Source of the DNA: Aquabacterium sp.
GTDB lineage: Bacteria > Pseudomonadota > Gammaproteobacteria > Burkholderiales > Burkholderiaceae_C
Assembly: GCA_023266355.1 (NCBI GenBank)
Contig: JAHFQM010000010.1
Coordinates: 1 to 64,000, forward strand
Direction: 5' to 3'
DNA length: 64,000 nucleotides
A model generated the notes under the pieces. That model had not been told where the DNA came from, did not search any database, and saw only the letters and a list, made by a program, of their open reading frames with translations. A program made the position numbers and the translations under genes. Below, in pieces: positions 24,939 through 33,870 of the stretch (position 1 is its first letter; the number at the start of each line of letters is the position of its first letter).

Positions 24939-27074
24939 TCAGAACACCTCGTCCAGCGAGGGGCACTGTTGGCCGACCTTGCGGTACTCGCGCTCCAACG
25001 CCAGGCGCAGCTCATGGGGGCCGATGCGGCCGGGGCCGTCGAGTGCCAGCAGGGTGGCGTGCAGCGCGGCGTTGCGGATCTGCCCGCCCGACAAGGCGCA
25101 GCGCAGGGCCACGCGCTCCAGGCCGTCGAGCCACTGCGCTGTGGCTGGATCGCTCGGGCGTTCGGGGTGGGGCATGGGTTGCGCCATGTGCCCCAGGTGC
25201 GCTTGCCACAGCGCCAGGCGGGTGAGGGCGTCGGGCAGGGGGAAGTCGAGGGTGACGTCCATGCGGCGAGAAAACGCCGTGTCGATGCGCTCGGCCGCGT
25301 TGGTGGTCACCACCAGCACGCCGCTGTAGTGCTCCAGGCGCTGCAGCAGGTAGTTGGTTTCGTGGTTGGCGTAGCGGTCGGTGGCGTTGCCGACTTGCGT
25401 GCGCCCGGCCAGCAGGGCGTCGCCTTCGTCGAGCAGCAGCACGATGTCGAGGGACTCGGCGGCTTCGAAGACGCGCTCCAGGTTGCGCTCGGTTTCGCCG
25501 ATGTACTTGCTCACGGTGGCGGCCAGGTCCACGCGGTAGAGCGGCCGGCCCAGGGCGGTGGCGAGGTGGCGTGCCGCGAGCGTCTTGCCCGTGCCGCTGG
25601 CACCTTTGAACAGCGCACGCACACCGCTGGCATGGCCGAAGGCCGAGGGCAGGGCCTCGGCCAGGGCGTCGCGGTGGCGGCAGCGGGCGACGAGCGCATC
25701 GAACTCGTCCTGGGTGTCGGCGGGCAGGGCCAGTGCTTCTGCGGCGAGCACGTCGGGCATGCGCCGCGCGATACCGTCCAGCGCGAAGCGGCCTTGCGCC
25801 TCCAGGTGCGAGACGATGGTGGGCATCAGGGCCGGGCGGTCCGGGTGGCCGAGGCCGAGGTGCGTGGTGCCGTGCACCGTCCGCGCGACGCGGTGCAGGG
25901 TGCCGCGCGGCAGGCGCAGGCCCAGCACCTCGGGCGGCACGTCGGTGCCCAGGGCGCGCTGCCAGTGCCGCAGCCGTTCGGTGGCGTCGGGGGGCGTCAG
26001 GTCGATCTGGCGGGTCTCCCAGCCGGGCATGCCCAGGCCCCCGTGACGTGGCAGGCGCACCGCCATGAGGGGTGCTTGACCGGGGGCGTGTGGCAGGCTC
26101 AGCGGCGGCTCGGGCAGTTGCAGGCGCTCGCCGGGCGCCGGAGACAGGCTCAGCACAGGCATGGCGTCCAGCAGCACGGCGGCGGTGAAGAGGCTGGCAT
26201 CGGCCGACAGTGCGTGTGCCGCGGTGTTCGACGGGGCGTTGGACGTGGCGCTGGACATGGCGTTGGACGCAGCGTCTGACAGCGCCCATGCGCCGTCGCC
26301 CGCGGGCCCCACCAGCCCCAGGCCGGCGGATTGGGCCAAGGCAGCGGCCAGGCTGTGCCGCCCGCTGCCAGGGCTGCCGCGCAGCAGCCAGCACACGCCG
26401 GCATCGGCCTGTGTCTGTGGCGCTGGGTGGGGCTGGCTGGCGCCTGCGCGCAGCCGCTCGCGCAAGGCTTCGGGCAGGATGAGGTCGTCCAGCCTGGGCA
26501 GCGCACGGTGGGGCAGGTGCCGCCAGGTGCCGGGCGGCGGTGGCAGGCCGCAGGCCAGGGCCCACAGCGCCGCATGGGCCACCCAGCAACGCTGGTCTGG
26601 CAGCAAGGCGTGGGCGTGGTGCAGGGCCTGCAGGGCCAGGGCGGCGGTCTGCGGCCCGCACAGGCTGACCAGGGTGGCGCGGGTGATGCGCCCGCCTTGT
26701 CCGTGCAGATCGTCGATGACGGGCGCCAGGCGCGGGTCGTCGTCGCTCAGGGCCGCGGCCACCCAGCAGCTCAGGCCATCGGCGTCCAGCCCCAGTGCGT
26801 GTTGCAGCCGGCCCAGAGCGCTGTGCGTCTGGGTGGAGAGCAGGCCATCGAGTTGGGCGATGCCCTCGTCCAGCGTGAGGTCGGCCAGGCCGGCGTCGGC
26901 GGCATCGTCGAGCACACCTTGCAGCACCGGGTGGCGGTCCAGCCAGGCGGCCATGTCGCCGTGGCTGCCGAGCCCTGCGCGCAGCAGGGCCAGCAGGGTG
27001 CGGGTGCGCCACAGGTGCGCCACGCCGGCGTCGCTCAGCGCGGCAGAAGCTGACAGCGGCGGTGTGTGGGTCAT
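24939..27074 (-). CDS. AAA+ ATPase of the eCIS (Pvc15/Afp15-like)
   Basis: The product has 711 residues. The C-terminal half is a canonical AAA+ module: Walker A GASGTGKT (491-498), Walker B VLLLDE (545-550), sensor 1 VLVVTTNAAERID and an Arg finger region AFSRRMDV. The N-terminal half contains a degenerate P-loop (GSPGSGRHS, 233-241), pointing to a second, inactive nucleotide-binding domain. A 30-residue Ala/Ser-rich low-complexity segment lies near 268-292. In PVC/Afp systems this ATPase is needed for assembly or for cargo handling. The start overlaps the tape-measure-like stop by four bases, and the DUF4157 gene follows two bases after its stop. Confidence 0.88.
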   Translation of the reverse strand: MTHTPPLSASAALSDAGVAHLWRTRTLLALLRAGLGSHGDMAAWLDRHPVLQGVLDDAADAGLADLTLDEGIAQLDGLLSTQTHSALGRLQHALGLDADGLSCWVAAALSDDDPRLAPVIDDLHGQGGRITRATLVSLCGPQTAALALQALHHAHALLPDQRCWVAHAALWALACGLPPPPGTWRHLPHRALPRLDDLILPEALRERLRAGASQPHPAPQTQADAGVCWLLRGSPGSGRHSLAAALAQSAGLGLVGPAGDGAWALSDAASNAMSSATSNAPSNTAAHALSADASLFTAAVLLDAMPVLSLSPAPGERLQLPEPPLSLPHAPGQAPLMAVRLPRHGGLGMPGWETRQIDLTPPDATERLRHWQRALGTDVPPEVLGLRLPRGTLHRVARTVHGTTHLGLGHPDRPALMPTIVSHLEAQGRFALDGIARRMPDVLAAEALALPADTQDEFDALVARCRHRDALAEALPSAFGHASGVRALFKGASGTGKTLAARHLATALGRPLYRVDLAATVSKYIGETERNLERVFEAAESLDIVLLLDEGDALLAGRTQVGNATDRYANHETNYLLQRLEHYSGVLVVTTNAAERIDTAFSRRMDVTLDFPLPDALTRLALWQAHLGHMAQPMPHPERPSDPATAQWLDGLERVALRCALSGGQIRNAALHATLLALDGPGRIGPHELRLALEREYRKVGQQCPSLDEVF

Positions 27075-28972
27075 GGTGTGCCCGCCTCGAAATGGAAGCG
27101 GATGTCCAGGCCCGCGGCGGGCAGCCAGCCGATGTCGCGGTCCAGGCCGGCCATGCGCACGGCCAGGGGCAGCTGGGCCAGTGGCGCATGCACGTCCATG
27201 CGGCCAGGGCGCAGGCGCACTTGGCCGGGCAGGCGCACCGTGAGCTGGACGGCCTGGGTGCGCGGCAGCCCCAGCGCCAGCGAGAGGCGTGCGCGCAGCG
27301 GTGGCCACAGCGGGCGCAAGGCCGTGTGTGGCAAGGGGTTCGGGTCCATGGCCGTCAGCCAGGCGCGCAAGGGGTCGTCGCGCCAGCTGGGGCCGATCAA
27401 GGCCTGGCCCGCGGCGCGCAGGAATTGCCATGGCGAGGCTGCCAGGCCCTGGTGCTGGGGCTGGGTGAAATCGCCGTACCAGCCCAGGCCGATGGCGGCG
27501 TTGAGCAGGAAGAACAGCCCAGCGTGTGGCGTGTCGGTGCGCGGTGCGGCCCGATCCCACAGGGCCTCTGGCCTGGCAGGGCGTGGCTGCGCCGTGGCCA
27601 TGTGGGGGCCGTGGCTGCTGTTGGCGTCGGCCGTGGGTGCTGGGCGCTGCGCGGCTTGCGTGGTCGGGTGCTTGGCACGGTCTGCGGTGGTGGGGGCCGC
27701 GTGGCTGAGTGACGTGTTCAGCGCCGTGTTCCGTGCCGGGTCGGCATCCTCGGGCGATGGGGTGGCGGCGCCTGGGCCCGTGAGCTCGCGCGTGCCGGTC
27801 GTCGGGCCGATGTGGGGCGGCACATCGGCCGAGGTGGGCGCGAGGGTGGCCTGGCCACCGGGGGCGCCCCAAGTGGGTGAGGGCATCGGTGCAGGCGATG
27901 GCCGCTGTGCTGGGTCGCCCGCCGCGAGGTCGCCATGGCCGCTGGGAGACCCTGCCTTGCCGTGCGCACCGCCCTGCGCCTGGTCGGTGGTGCCCTGGCC
28001 TGTGCGGCCTGCCGCAGCAGGGGTACCGCTGGCGTGGCGGGCCGTGGCGCCGGCCGTCTCAGGGGCGTGGCTTGAGGCTGCACCCGGTGCCTGTGCAGCG
28101 CGCGGACCCGTGTGCTTGGCGTCCTTCGCCGAGGCCACATCCTGGCTGCCGATGCCGTGGGTGGGGTGTGCACTGTCGGTGGGCGCAAGGTCGCGTGTCG
28201 GTGCTTGTCTGGCCAGGAAGCTGGCGCCATGGGCCGCGTCCTGTGGCCGGTGCAGCCAGGTCGCGCACAAGCGGGCCAGCCGTTCGGCATCGTCGAGGCC
28301 AGCTGGCGTGGAGGGCGCCGCGCCTGGCCGCCCCGCACGCACCCACGCCAGCACGGCCGCGTCGCTCGGGAAGGCCGATGCCAGCGCCTGCAGCAGCGCC
28401 TCGCGGCAGGCTTCGCCCATGTGGCGCAGCCAGGCGGTGTCCTGCTGGTCGGTGTGCAAGAGGCCCAATGCCAGTGGCACGTGCCGGGGCGACGCCACCC
28501 AGCGCTGCTGGACGACGTCGTCGTGCACCTGCCTGCCCACGAGCTGACGCCACCACCAGCGTTGCGCCAGCGAGCCGTTCAGGGCGTCGCGGGCCAGGCC
28601 GGCCAGCACCTCGGCTTCGTTGCCGAACCACACCGCTGGGCAAGCAGCGCCCACGGGCACGCCCGAGGTGGGCCAGCCGTGCTGGGCGCTGTGCAAGGCG
28701 GCGCTCAAAGGTGACGGTGAAGGCGAAGGCCCGGGAGGGAAGGCGAGAGGCGGGTGCCCCCCGGCGTGTCCCGCTTGCTGCACCGCGCGCCACGAAGCCT
28801 TCACCTGCCTCACCAGCACGATGGCGTCGGCGGGCAAGCCGTGGTGCTGGGCCTCGGCGGCGTCCAGCCATTGGGCCAGCGCGTGTTGCAGGCGCGGTCT
28901 CAGTGCCGAGGCCTGCGCGCCCGGCGGTGCCGTCACGCGGACCCGGTCGATGCGCGAGCCTGTGGCGCTCAT
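27071..28972 (-). CDS. Probable eCIS tape-measure/accessory protein (Pvc14-like)
   Basis: The product has 633 residues. The chosen ATG (28972, MSATGSRIDRV) has GGAGG five bases upstream; a GTG at 28984 is less likely. N-terminal (about 5-260) and C-terminal (about 440-633) globular parts flank a long Pro/Ala/Thr/Gly-rich, low-complexity linker (about 265-450). The segment HAGLFFLLNAAIGLGW near 470 resembles the conserved hydrophobic core of the CIS tape-measure family (Pvc14/Afp14). Position directly before the ATPase gene agrees with pvc14-pvc15 order. Length control of the tube is the expected role, but the disordered linker is not a typical tape-measure helix, so this call is tentative. 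Confidence 0.55.
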   Translation of the reverse strand: MSATGSRIDRVRVTAPPGAQASALRPRLQHALAQWLDAAEAQHHGLPADAIVLVRQVKASWRAVQQAGHAGGHPPLAFPPGPSPSPSPLSAALHSAQHGWPTSGVPVGAACPAVWFGNEAEVLAGLARDALNGSLAQRWWWRQLVGRQVHDDVVQQRWVASPRHVPLALGLLHTDQQDTAWLRHMGEACREALLQALASAFPSDAAVLAWVRAGRPGAAPSTPAGLDDAERLARLCATWLHRPQDAAHGASFLARQAPTRDLAPTDSAHPTHGIGSQDVASAKDAKHTGPRAAQAPGAASSHAPETAGATARHASGTPAAAGRTGQGTTDQAQGGAHGKAGSPSGHGDLAAGDPAQRPSPAPMPSPTWGAPGGQATLAPTSADVPPHIGPTTGTRELTGPGAATPSPEDADPARNTALNTSLSHAAPTTADRAKHPTTQAAQRPAPTADANSSHGPHMATAQPRPARPEALWDRAAPRTDTPHAGLFFLLNAAIGLGWYGDFTQPQHQGLAASPWQFLRAAGQALIGPSWRDDPLRAWLTAMDPNPLPHTALRPLWPPLRARLSLALGLPRTQAVQLTVRLPGQVRLRPGRMDVHAPLAQLPLAVRMAGLDRDIGWLPAAGLDIRFHFEAGTP

Positions 28973-29255
28973 GCGGCCTCCCACCCTGGGGTCACGGCCA
29001 AAATCAGAGCGGGGAGGGCTTGGGCAGCACTCCCCTCCACACCAGGGATTCGAACCCCGAAGCCGTTGCCGATCGCCGGCTTGGAAGCACCGCAGTACCG
29101 GAAGACATCAGCCCACCGAGACAGGACACCTCGCTGCCAACTCGCACACCCGGCTCCGCGTACCGTCGCGTGAGGCATGGTGAAGCCCAGGATGCGCCCG
29201 CGCAGCGAGGGCGTCAATCCCCAGCTTGCCATCGGTGCGGCGGGCTTGTGCCAGG
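28973..29255. other. Non-coding gap inside the eCIS operon with a tRNA T-arm-like piece
   Basis: This is the only sizeable gap in the operon. Read on the minus strand it contains a T-arm-like stem-loop (CGGGG-TTCGAAT-CCCTG, 29043-29059), preceded by a TTCCAAG-containing stretch resembling a tRNA-Gly anticodon loop (29079-29088), and followed by a GGGGAG...CTCCCC hairpin (29011-29035). No complete tRNA cloverleaf can be drawn and no 3' CCA is present. Short ORFs across it have no coding character. Confidence 0.4.
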
Positions 29256-31640
29256 TCACGGCAGCTCCACGTTGTCGCGCAGGATGACCCGCTTGAACCA
29301 TTTCTCGTCGATGGCGATGAGGTTGCCGCGCTGCTCCTGGCCGACCAGGCCCTCGCCCACATTGCCCTCCATCACCCACAGCGTCTGCTCGTGGGCGTAG
29401 CTGCTGGGCTGGAAGCGGATGCCGATGGCCGTGCCTTGCAGGCGGTTGTCGCGCACCAGCACCTGCGGCCCGAACACACCTGCGATGCGGATGCCGTGCA
29501 GCGGCAGCTCGGCGGTTTGTTCAGGGTCGCCATGGACCTCGTTGCGCTGCACACGTGCCGAGGCCACATTGCCCACGAACAGGCCATAGCGGCTCTCGTT
29601 GCGTTCGATGCCGGTCAGCTGCACGCGCACGCGGTTGTGCGCGAGTTCGAGCCGGTCGGTCTGCAGGGTCGGGCTGTCCTTGCCGCTGGTGTCCGAGGTG
29701 GCGACGGTGATGCCTTCGATGGCATCCCAGACCTGGTTGCGCGCCACCTGGATGTCGCCCGCGCGCTGGCCCGCCACGGTGATGCCGCGCTGCATGGGGC
29801 GTTGCGCATCGAGCGCTCGGACGTGGTTGTCGTGCAGGTGGGCCTCGTCGGCGTTGAGGCAGAGGATGCCGCTCTGCCGTGCGCCCACGCGCACCTCGCA
29901 ATCGCTGATGTGCACGCGCAGCCAGCGCTCGGGCGTCTCAGTGTCGGCGGGTTCGTTGAGCCGCACATGGATGCCGCAGGCGCCCAGCTCGTTGCCATCG
30001 CGCGTGCTGGCGCTCACGCCGCGGATGCGCACCACGCGGGTGTCGCGCACGGTCAGCGCGCCGCCCAGGCCGTGCGCCGTGTTGAAGCTGCCACCCACCG
30101 TGACCTTGCCACCTTCGAGCTGCAGCCCGTCGATGTCCACGCTGCCGCCGCCCACGACGACGAGCACCTGCTCGCTGTTGGCGCATCGCAGCAAGGCCCC
30201 ATGGCCCTGGATGTGGAGGCGGTCGATGCGGGTGAAGCTCAGGGGCTTGTCCAGCTCGTAGAGGCCGGGCTCGAAGCAGACGCTGACCACGCTTTGGTCG
30301 GCCAGGGCGCGCTCGACGCGGGCGAAGTCCATGCCGGGGCGCAGCACGGTGTGCAGGCAGGTGCCGTTGCGCAGGGTGTCGATGGCGCTTTGCACATCGC
30401 TCACACCGGGCAGGTCGGCGCGCACGCCATCCAGCCAGATTTGCTCGGCGTGGCGGATGCGGCGGCTGTCGCGCACGAAGAGCAGGGGCCCCGTGGCCGT
30501 GCCACCCAGGCGGTAGACGCGAAAGCGCGCGTCGTCGCTGGTTTGTGCCAGCTGCACCGGGTCGCAGGCCAGGGCGCTGGCCAGCACCTCGGGCGCATCG
30601 CCCGCGGCCAGGGGCACCTCGCGGGCCGGAGCACGGGCCCCCAGGAAGCGGCGCCAGTCGGTGGCCGAAGGCAGGAAGCCGGCCGGGGGCAACCAGCTCA
30701 GGGATTGCGTGGCCGCTTCGGCCAGCACGGCGGGGGTCTCGGCCACCTGCTCCTGGAACTGCGCGAACTGGGCCTCGGTGGTGGCCTGCAGGCGCTCGCC
30801 CAGCCAGGGCGCCCAGGGCACGGTGGCGCCGGCGGCGGCCACGCGGCGGCGCACGGACTGCCCATCGATGAACACGACCGCGTCGCCCACCATGTAGACC
30901 AGGGCCAGCGGCACCTCGCACAGGCTGAGGCTGCCGTCCACGCGCATGCGGTCGATCAGGCCCAGCGGCATCACCTGCTGCGAGGCCATGCGCACCGCGC
31001 TGGTCAGGGGCTGGCCATGGGCGCTCTGGCGCGGCTTGGCACCGAAGCAGTCGTAGGCCACCTCGTTGCGCAGGCGGGCCACGGCGCGGGCGTCGGTGCC
31101 GGTGGCGTTGAAGTCGTTGATGCGCAGCAGGCGCAACTGCACGGCTTCGAGCGTGACGTCGGTGTTGCAGCGCGTGCGGCTGTTGTCGATGGCCAGCACG
31201 GGCGCCAGGTCATGGGGCTGGTCGATGGGGGCGAGCGTCAGCAGGAAGAGCCCGTCGCCGGCCACGTAGGTGCCTGGGCCCAGCGGCTTGCAGGGCGTGA
31301 AGCCGCCGTCCGACGAGGCTGTGGTGGTGGACGGTGGCTGCACCAGCGTCACCGTGAAGGGCCGTGCCAGCTTGAGGGTGTTGCCCGCCACGCCCAAGGC
31401 CAGGCCGGGGTCCACGCGCACGCTGCCCGCGCTGTTTCCCGAGCTGGTGCCGCTGGCATTGACCTCCAGCCCCCAGGCGATGCCGCCACCCGTGGCCGCG
31501 CCCACGCGCGCGTCCGCGGTGCGGCGGGCGTCTTGCTCGCGCGAGAGGTCGCGGCTGGTGAGCAGGCGGCCGTTGAAGAAGTGGACGGCGGCGATGGCCT
31601 CGTCCGTGATCGGGGTGCCCAGCAGGGTGTCGTCGCTCAT
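29256..31640 (-). CDS. Right-handed beta-helix protein of the eCIS (spike or receptor-binding candidate)
   Basis: The product has 794 residues. Residues about 20-37 contain FFNGRLLTSRDLSREQ, closely parallel to a motif in the neighbouring fibre (GMLLGVDDFVQEQ), suggesting a shared baseplate-docking domain. The part from about 470 to 790 has repeated NosD/pectate-lyase-like beta-helix turns (LHIQGHGALLRCANS, VRIRGVSASTRDGNELGACGIHV, LELAHNRVRVQLTGIERNESRYG). Such folds are common in phage tailspikes that bind or cut surface glycans. No catalytic residues can be named. It lies seven bases after the fibre stop. Function as a second receptor-binding protein is inferred. Confidence 0.65.
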   Translation of the reverse strand: MSDDTLLGTPITDEAIAAVHFFNGRLLTSRDLSREQDARRTADARVGAATGGGIAWGLEVNASGTSSGNSAGSVRVDPGLALGVAGNTLKLARPFTVTLVQPPSTTTASSDGGFTPCKPLGPGTYVAGDGLFLLTLAPIDQPHDLAPVLAIDNSRTRCNTDVTLEAVQLRLLRINDFNATGTDARAVARLRNEVAYDCFGAKPRQSAHGQPLTSAVRMASQQVMPLGLIDRMRVDGSLSLCEVPLALVYMVGDAVVFIDGQSVRRRVAAAGATVPWAPWLGERLQATTEAQFAQFQEQVAETPAVLAEAATQSLSWLPPAGFLPSATDWRRFLGARAPAREVPLAAGDAPEVLASALACDPVQLAQTSDDARFRVYRLGGTATGPLLFVRDSRRIRHAEQIWLDGVRADLPGVSDVQSAIDTLRNGTCLHTVLRPGMDFARVERALADQSVVSVCFEPGLYELDKPLSFTRIDRLHIQGHGALLRCANSEQVLVVVGGGSVDIDGLQLEGGKVTVGGSFNTAHGLGGALTVRDTRVVRIRGVSASTRDGNELGACGIHVRLNEPADTETPERWLRVHISDCEVRVGARQSGILCLNADEAHLHDNHVRALDAQRPMQRGITVAGQRAGDIQVARNQVWDAIEGITVATSDTSGKDSPTLQTDRLELAHNRVRVQLTGIERNESRYGLFVGNVASARVQRNEVHGDPEQTAELPLHGIRIAGVFGPQVLVRDNRLQGTAIGIRFQPSSYAHEQTLWVMEGNVGEGLVGQEQRGNLIAIDEKWFKRVILRDNVELP

Positions 31641-31647
31641 GGCGGCC

Positions 31648-33843
31648 TCACGTCAGAACAGGGGTCTGGATGCGGGTGATCTGGAACTGCACGGCGTACG
31701 TGCCGTCGACGAAGCCTTGGTTGAGCAGCAGCACGATGTCGGCCGCCAGGTTGTTGCCGTCGCCAGCGGATTCCAGCGTCTGCAGGTAGGCCAGCACGGG
31801 CGGCTGCTTGGGGTTGAACAGCGGCGTCAGCAGCACGATGTGGTCCAGGCGCACGGACCCATCTTTCACCTTGGGCAGCTCGTTGAGCTGCAGTGCCAGC
31901 ACGGCGGTGTTCTCCTTCACGGAGCGCACGCGCACCTTGAACGCGTGGCTGATGAAGGTGGCGAGCACCGAGGGCTTGCCATTGGCGATGGTCATCTCCA
32001 GCACACCGGCGGCAATGACCTGCACGGGGCCTGTGCTGGTCGCACCGCCCTCGCCAGGCACCCAGGCTTCGCCATTGAAGGTGAGCACATCGCCTTTGTT
32101 GGGCGCTTCGGCCTTGAGCGGCTGGCGCTGCAGCGCGACGATGGTCAGCTCGCTGCCGCTGTCGGTCTGCACATCGCCCCCGAGCAGCGGCAGGCCGTGC
32201 TGGTGGTCGGCGCGGGCGTAGTCGCTGGACGTGCCGACCTGGCTGGCGCTGCCGAACACCATGCCGCTGGGCGCGGTGGTGGCGGCGACCGGGATGTCAT
32301 CGGCGGTGGGCAGCGTGGTGGGTGTCCACACCAGGTTCGGCCGGCGTGGCCGGGCGCCGGGGCCGACGCTTGGCAGCGTGCTCTGGCACATCAGCACCTG
32401 GCCGGCGACGGGGGCGGTGTCGGCCACGGCCACGCTTTGCAGCGCGGTGACGGTGTTGTCGCCGATGGCGCCGGTGACGTCGCCCGCCAGAGCCGGCAGG
32501 GGCGGCAGCACGGGCATGGGGTGGACGTGGTCGGCGCGCGCAAAGCTGGCTTGCGTGCCTGCGCTGCCGGTGGCACCGAAGGTCTCGGCGGCTGGCAGGG
32601 CGCTGGAGGCCTGGGGCAGCGGCGCGGGGGCCCAGTGACCTGCGGCGGTCAGCGCCAGCACGTCGCGCTCGGCGGGTGCGGTGGTGTCGATGGCGCGGCC
32701 ACGCAGGGCCACGACCTCGTTGGCGGTGATCGGGCCGGTGGCGTCACCCGCCAGGTCGGGCAGCACGGGCGTGCCGTGGCTGTGGTCGGCGCGGGCGTAG
32801 GCGGTGCTGCTGCCGACGGTCGAGGCCTGGCCAAAGCTGCGCTCTTCGGCGATGGCGTTGCCGGGTTCGGGCGCGGGGTTCTGGGTGATGAGTTCCTGCA
32901 GCATGCGCAGGCTCAGCAGCACGGGGCGTTCGTCTTGCGACAGCGCGATGTCGGGGGCGGCCTCCAGCGTGTTGGTGAAGACCTTCAGGTCGATGCGGGC
33001 GAGCAGCACGGCGTCGTCTTGCGTGCCCGGCGGGATGGGGTTGGGGCCGCAACCGTAGCGGGCGCGCCAGAGCGGGCGCAACTCGGTGACCCACAGGCGC
33101 AGCGCGGCGCGCAGCAGACCGTCGGTGCTGTCCAGGCCCAGCGGTGGCGAGCCGAACATGAAGTCGGCCGGCGAGGGCGAGGTGGGCACCAGCCAGGCCT
33201 GCGCGGCATCGCGCAACTGGTCGAGGAAATCGGTTTCGGACAGCGGCGGTGAAGCTGAATCCACCGGCACCTTGGCCAGCCAGTCGGCGAAGTCGCGGAT
33301 GGCGTCTTCCTCGATCTGCGGTGGCGGCTGCAGGCGCAGCGTGAGGCTGAAGCAGTCGGCGATGCGCGAGTTGGCCAGCAGCTCACTTTCGCTGCGGCAG
33401 GGCTCGCCGGGCACGGGCACCGGGTCGGTGAGGCAGGCGTCGTAGGCCAGCACGACGTACAGGCTCAGCGGCGCGGGGTTGCCGACCAGGCCGGACTTGA
33501 ACTCGGCCTGGTGGGCGGCGAGCCAGTCGTTGACGTTGCAGCACTGTTCGGCGTTGACGCACACCGGTGTGCCCGAGGGCGTCCAGGCCATGCCGGGCGA
33601 GACGCGCAGACGCGGCGTGCCGGCATCGAGCGTGACCTGCAGGCCGCGCACGGTGCCGTAGCCCAGCAGCTCGCGCGCCAGCTCATGCCGCCGGGCGATG
33701 CCCCAGGCCTGCTCTTGCACGAAGTCGTCCACGCCCAGCAGCATGCCCTGCGTGTAGTTGACGCGCTTGCCGGTGTCCAGCGTGGTGGGGCCCGATCCGG
33801 CCGAGGCCGTCGAGGTGGTTTGTCCGCAGCATCCCATGTTCAT
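31648..33843 (-). CDS. eCIS tail fibre (Pvc13-like) with ARADH.HG repeats
   Basis: The product has 731 residues. An N-terminal baseplate-attachment region contains YTQGMLLGVDDFVQEQ. From about residue 325 to 560 there are three phage-fibre-type repeats of the form S.YARADH.HG.P.L..L.GD.TG (YARADHSHGTP, FARADHVHPMP, YARADHQHGLP), which occur in trimeric tail fibres. The C-terminal ~130 residues form a distinct globular domain, probably the receptor-binding head. In the PVC/Afp order the fibre gene follows tail protein I, as here. It would decide target-cell choice. Confidence 0.8.
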   Translation of the reverse strand: MNMGCCGQTTSTASAGSGPTTLDTGKRVNYTQGMLLGVDDFVQEQAWGIARRHELARELLGYGTVRGLQVTLDAGTPRLRVSPGMAWTPSGTPVCVNAEQCCNVNDWLAAHQAEFKSGLVGNPAPLSLYVVLAYDACLTDPVPVPGEPCRSESELLANSRIADCFSLTLRLQPPPQIEEDAIRDFADWLAKVPVDSASPPLSETDFLDQLRDAAQAWLVPTSPSPADFMFGSPPLGLDSTDGLLRAALRLWVTELRPLWRARYGCGPNPIPPGTQDDAVLLARIDLKVFTNTLEAAPDIALSQDERPVLLSLRMLQELITQNPAPEPGNAIAEERSFGQASTVGSSTAYARADHSHGTPVLPDLAGDATGPITANEVVALRGRAIDTTAPAERDVLALTAAGHWAPAPLPQASSALPAAETFGATGSAGTQASFARADHVHPMPVLPPLPALAGDVTGAIGDNTVTALQSVAVADTAPVAGQVLMCQSTLPSVGPGARPRRPNLVWTPTTLPTADDIPVAATTAPSGMVFGSASQVGTSSDYARADHQHGLPLLGGDVQTDSGSELTIVALQRQPLKAEAPNKGDVLTFNGEAWVPGEGGATSTGPVQVIAAGVLEMTIANGKPSVLATFISHAFKVRVRSVKENTAVLALQLNELPKVKDGSVRLDHIVLLTPLFNPKQPPVLAYLQTLESAGDGNNLAADIVLLLNQGFVDGTYAVQFQITRIQTPVLT

Positions 33844-33870
33844 TTCCTCCAGTTCGGCGGCGCAAGGCCG

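Noticed and set aside
24564..26279. Long plus-strand ORFs opposite the eCIS core and ATPase genes
   Set aside because: They are antisense shadows produced by high GC and codon bias; compositions are Arg/Gly/Ala-rich or His/Gln-rich without domains, while the minus-strand frames carry clear AAA+ and DUF4157 motifs.
29043..29100. A complete tRNA gene on the minus strand in the eCIS gap
   Set aside because: Only a T-arm and an anticodon-like piece are found; no 5' acceptor strand complementary to the 3' strand, no D arm and no CCA are present.
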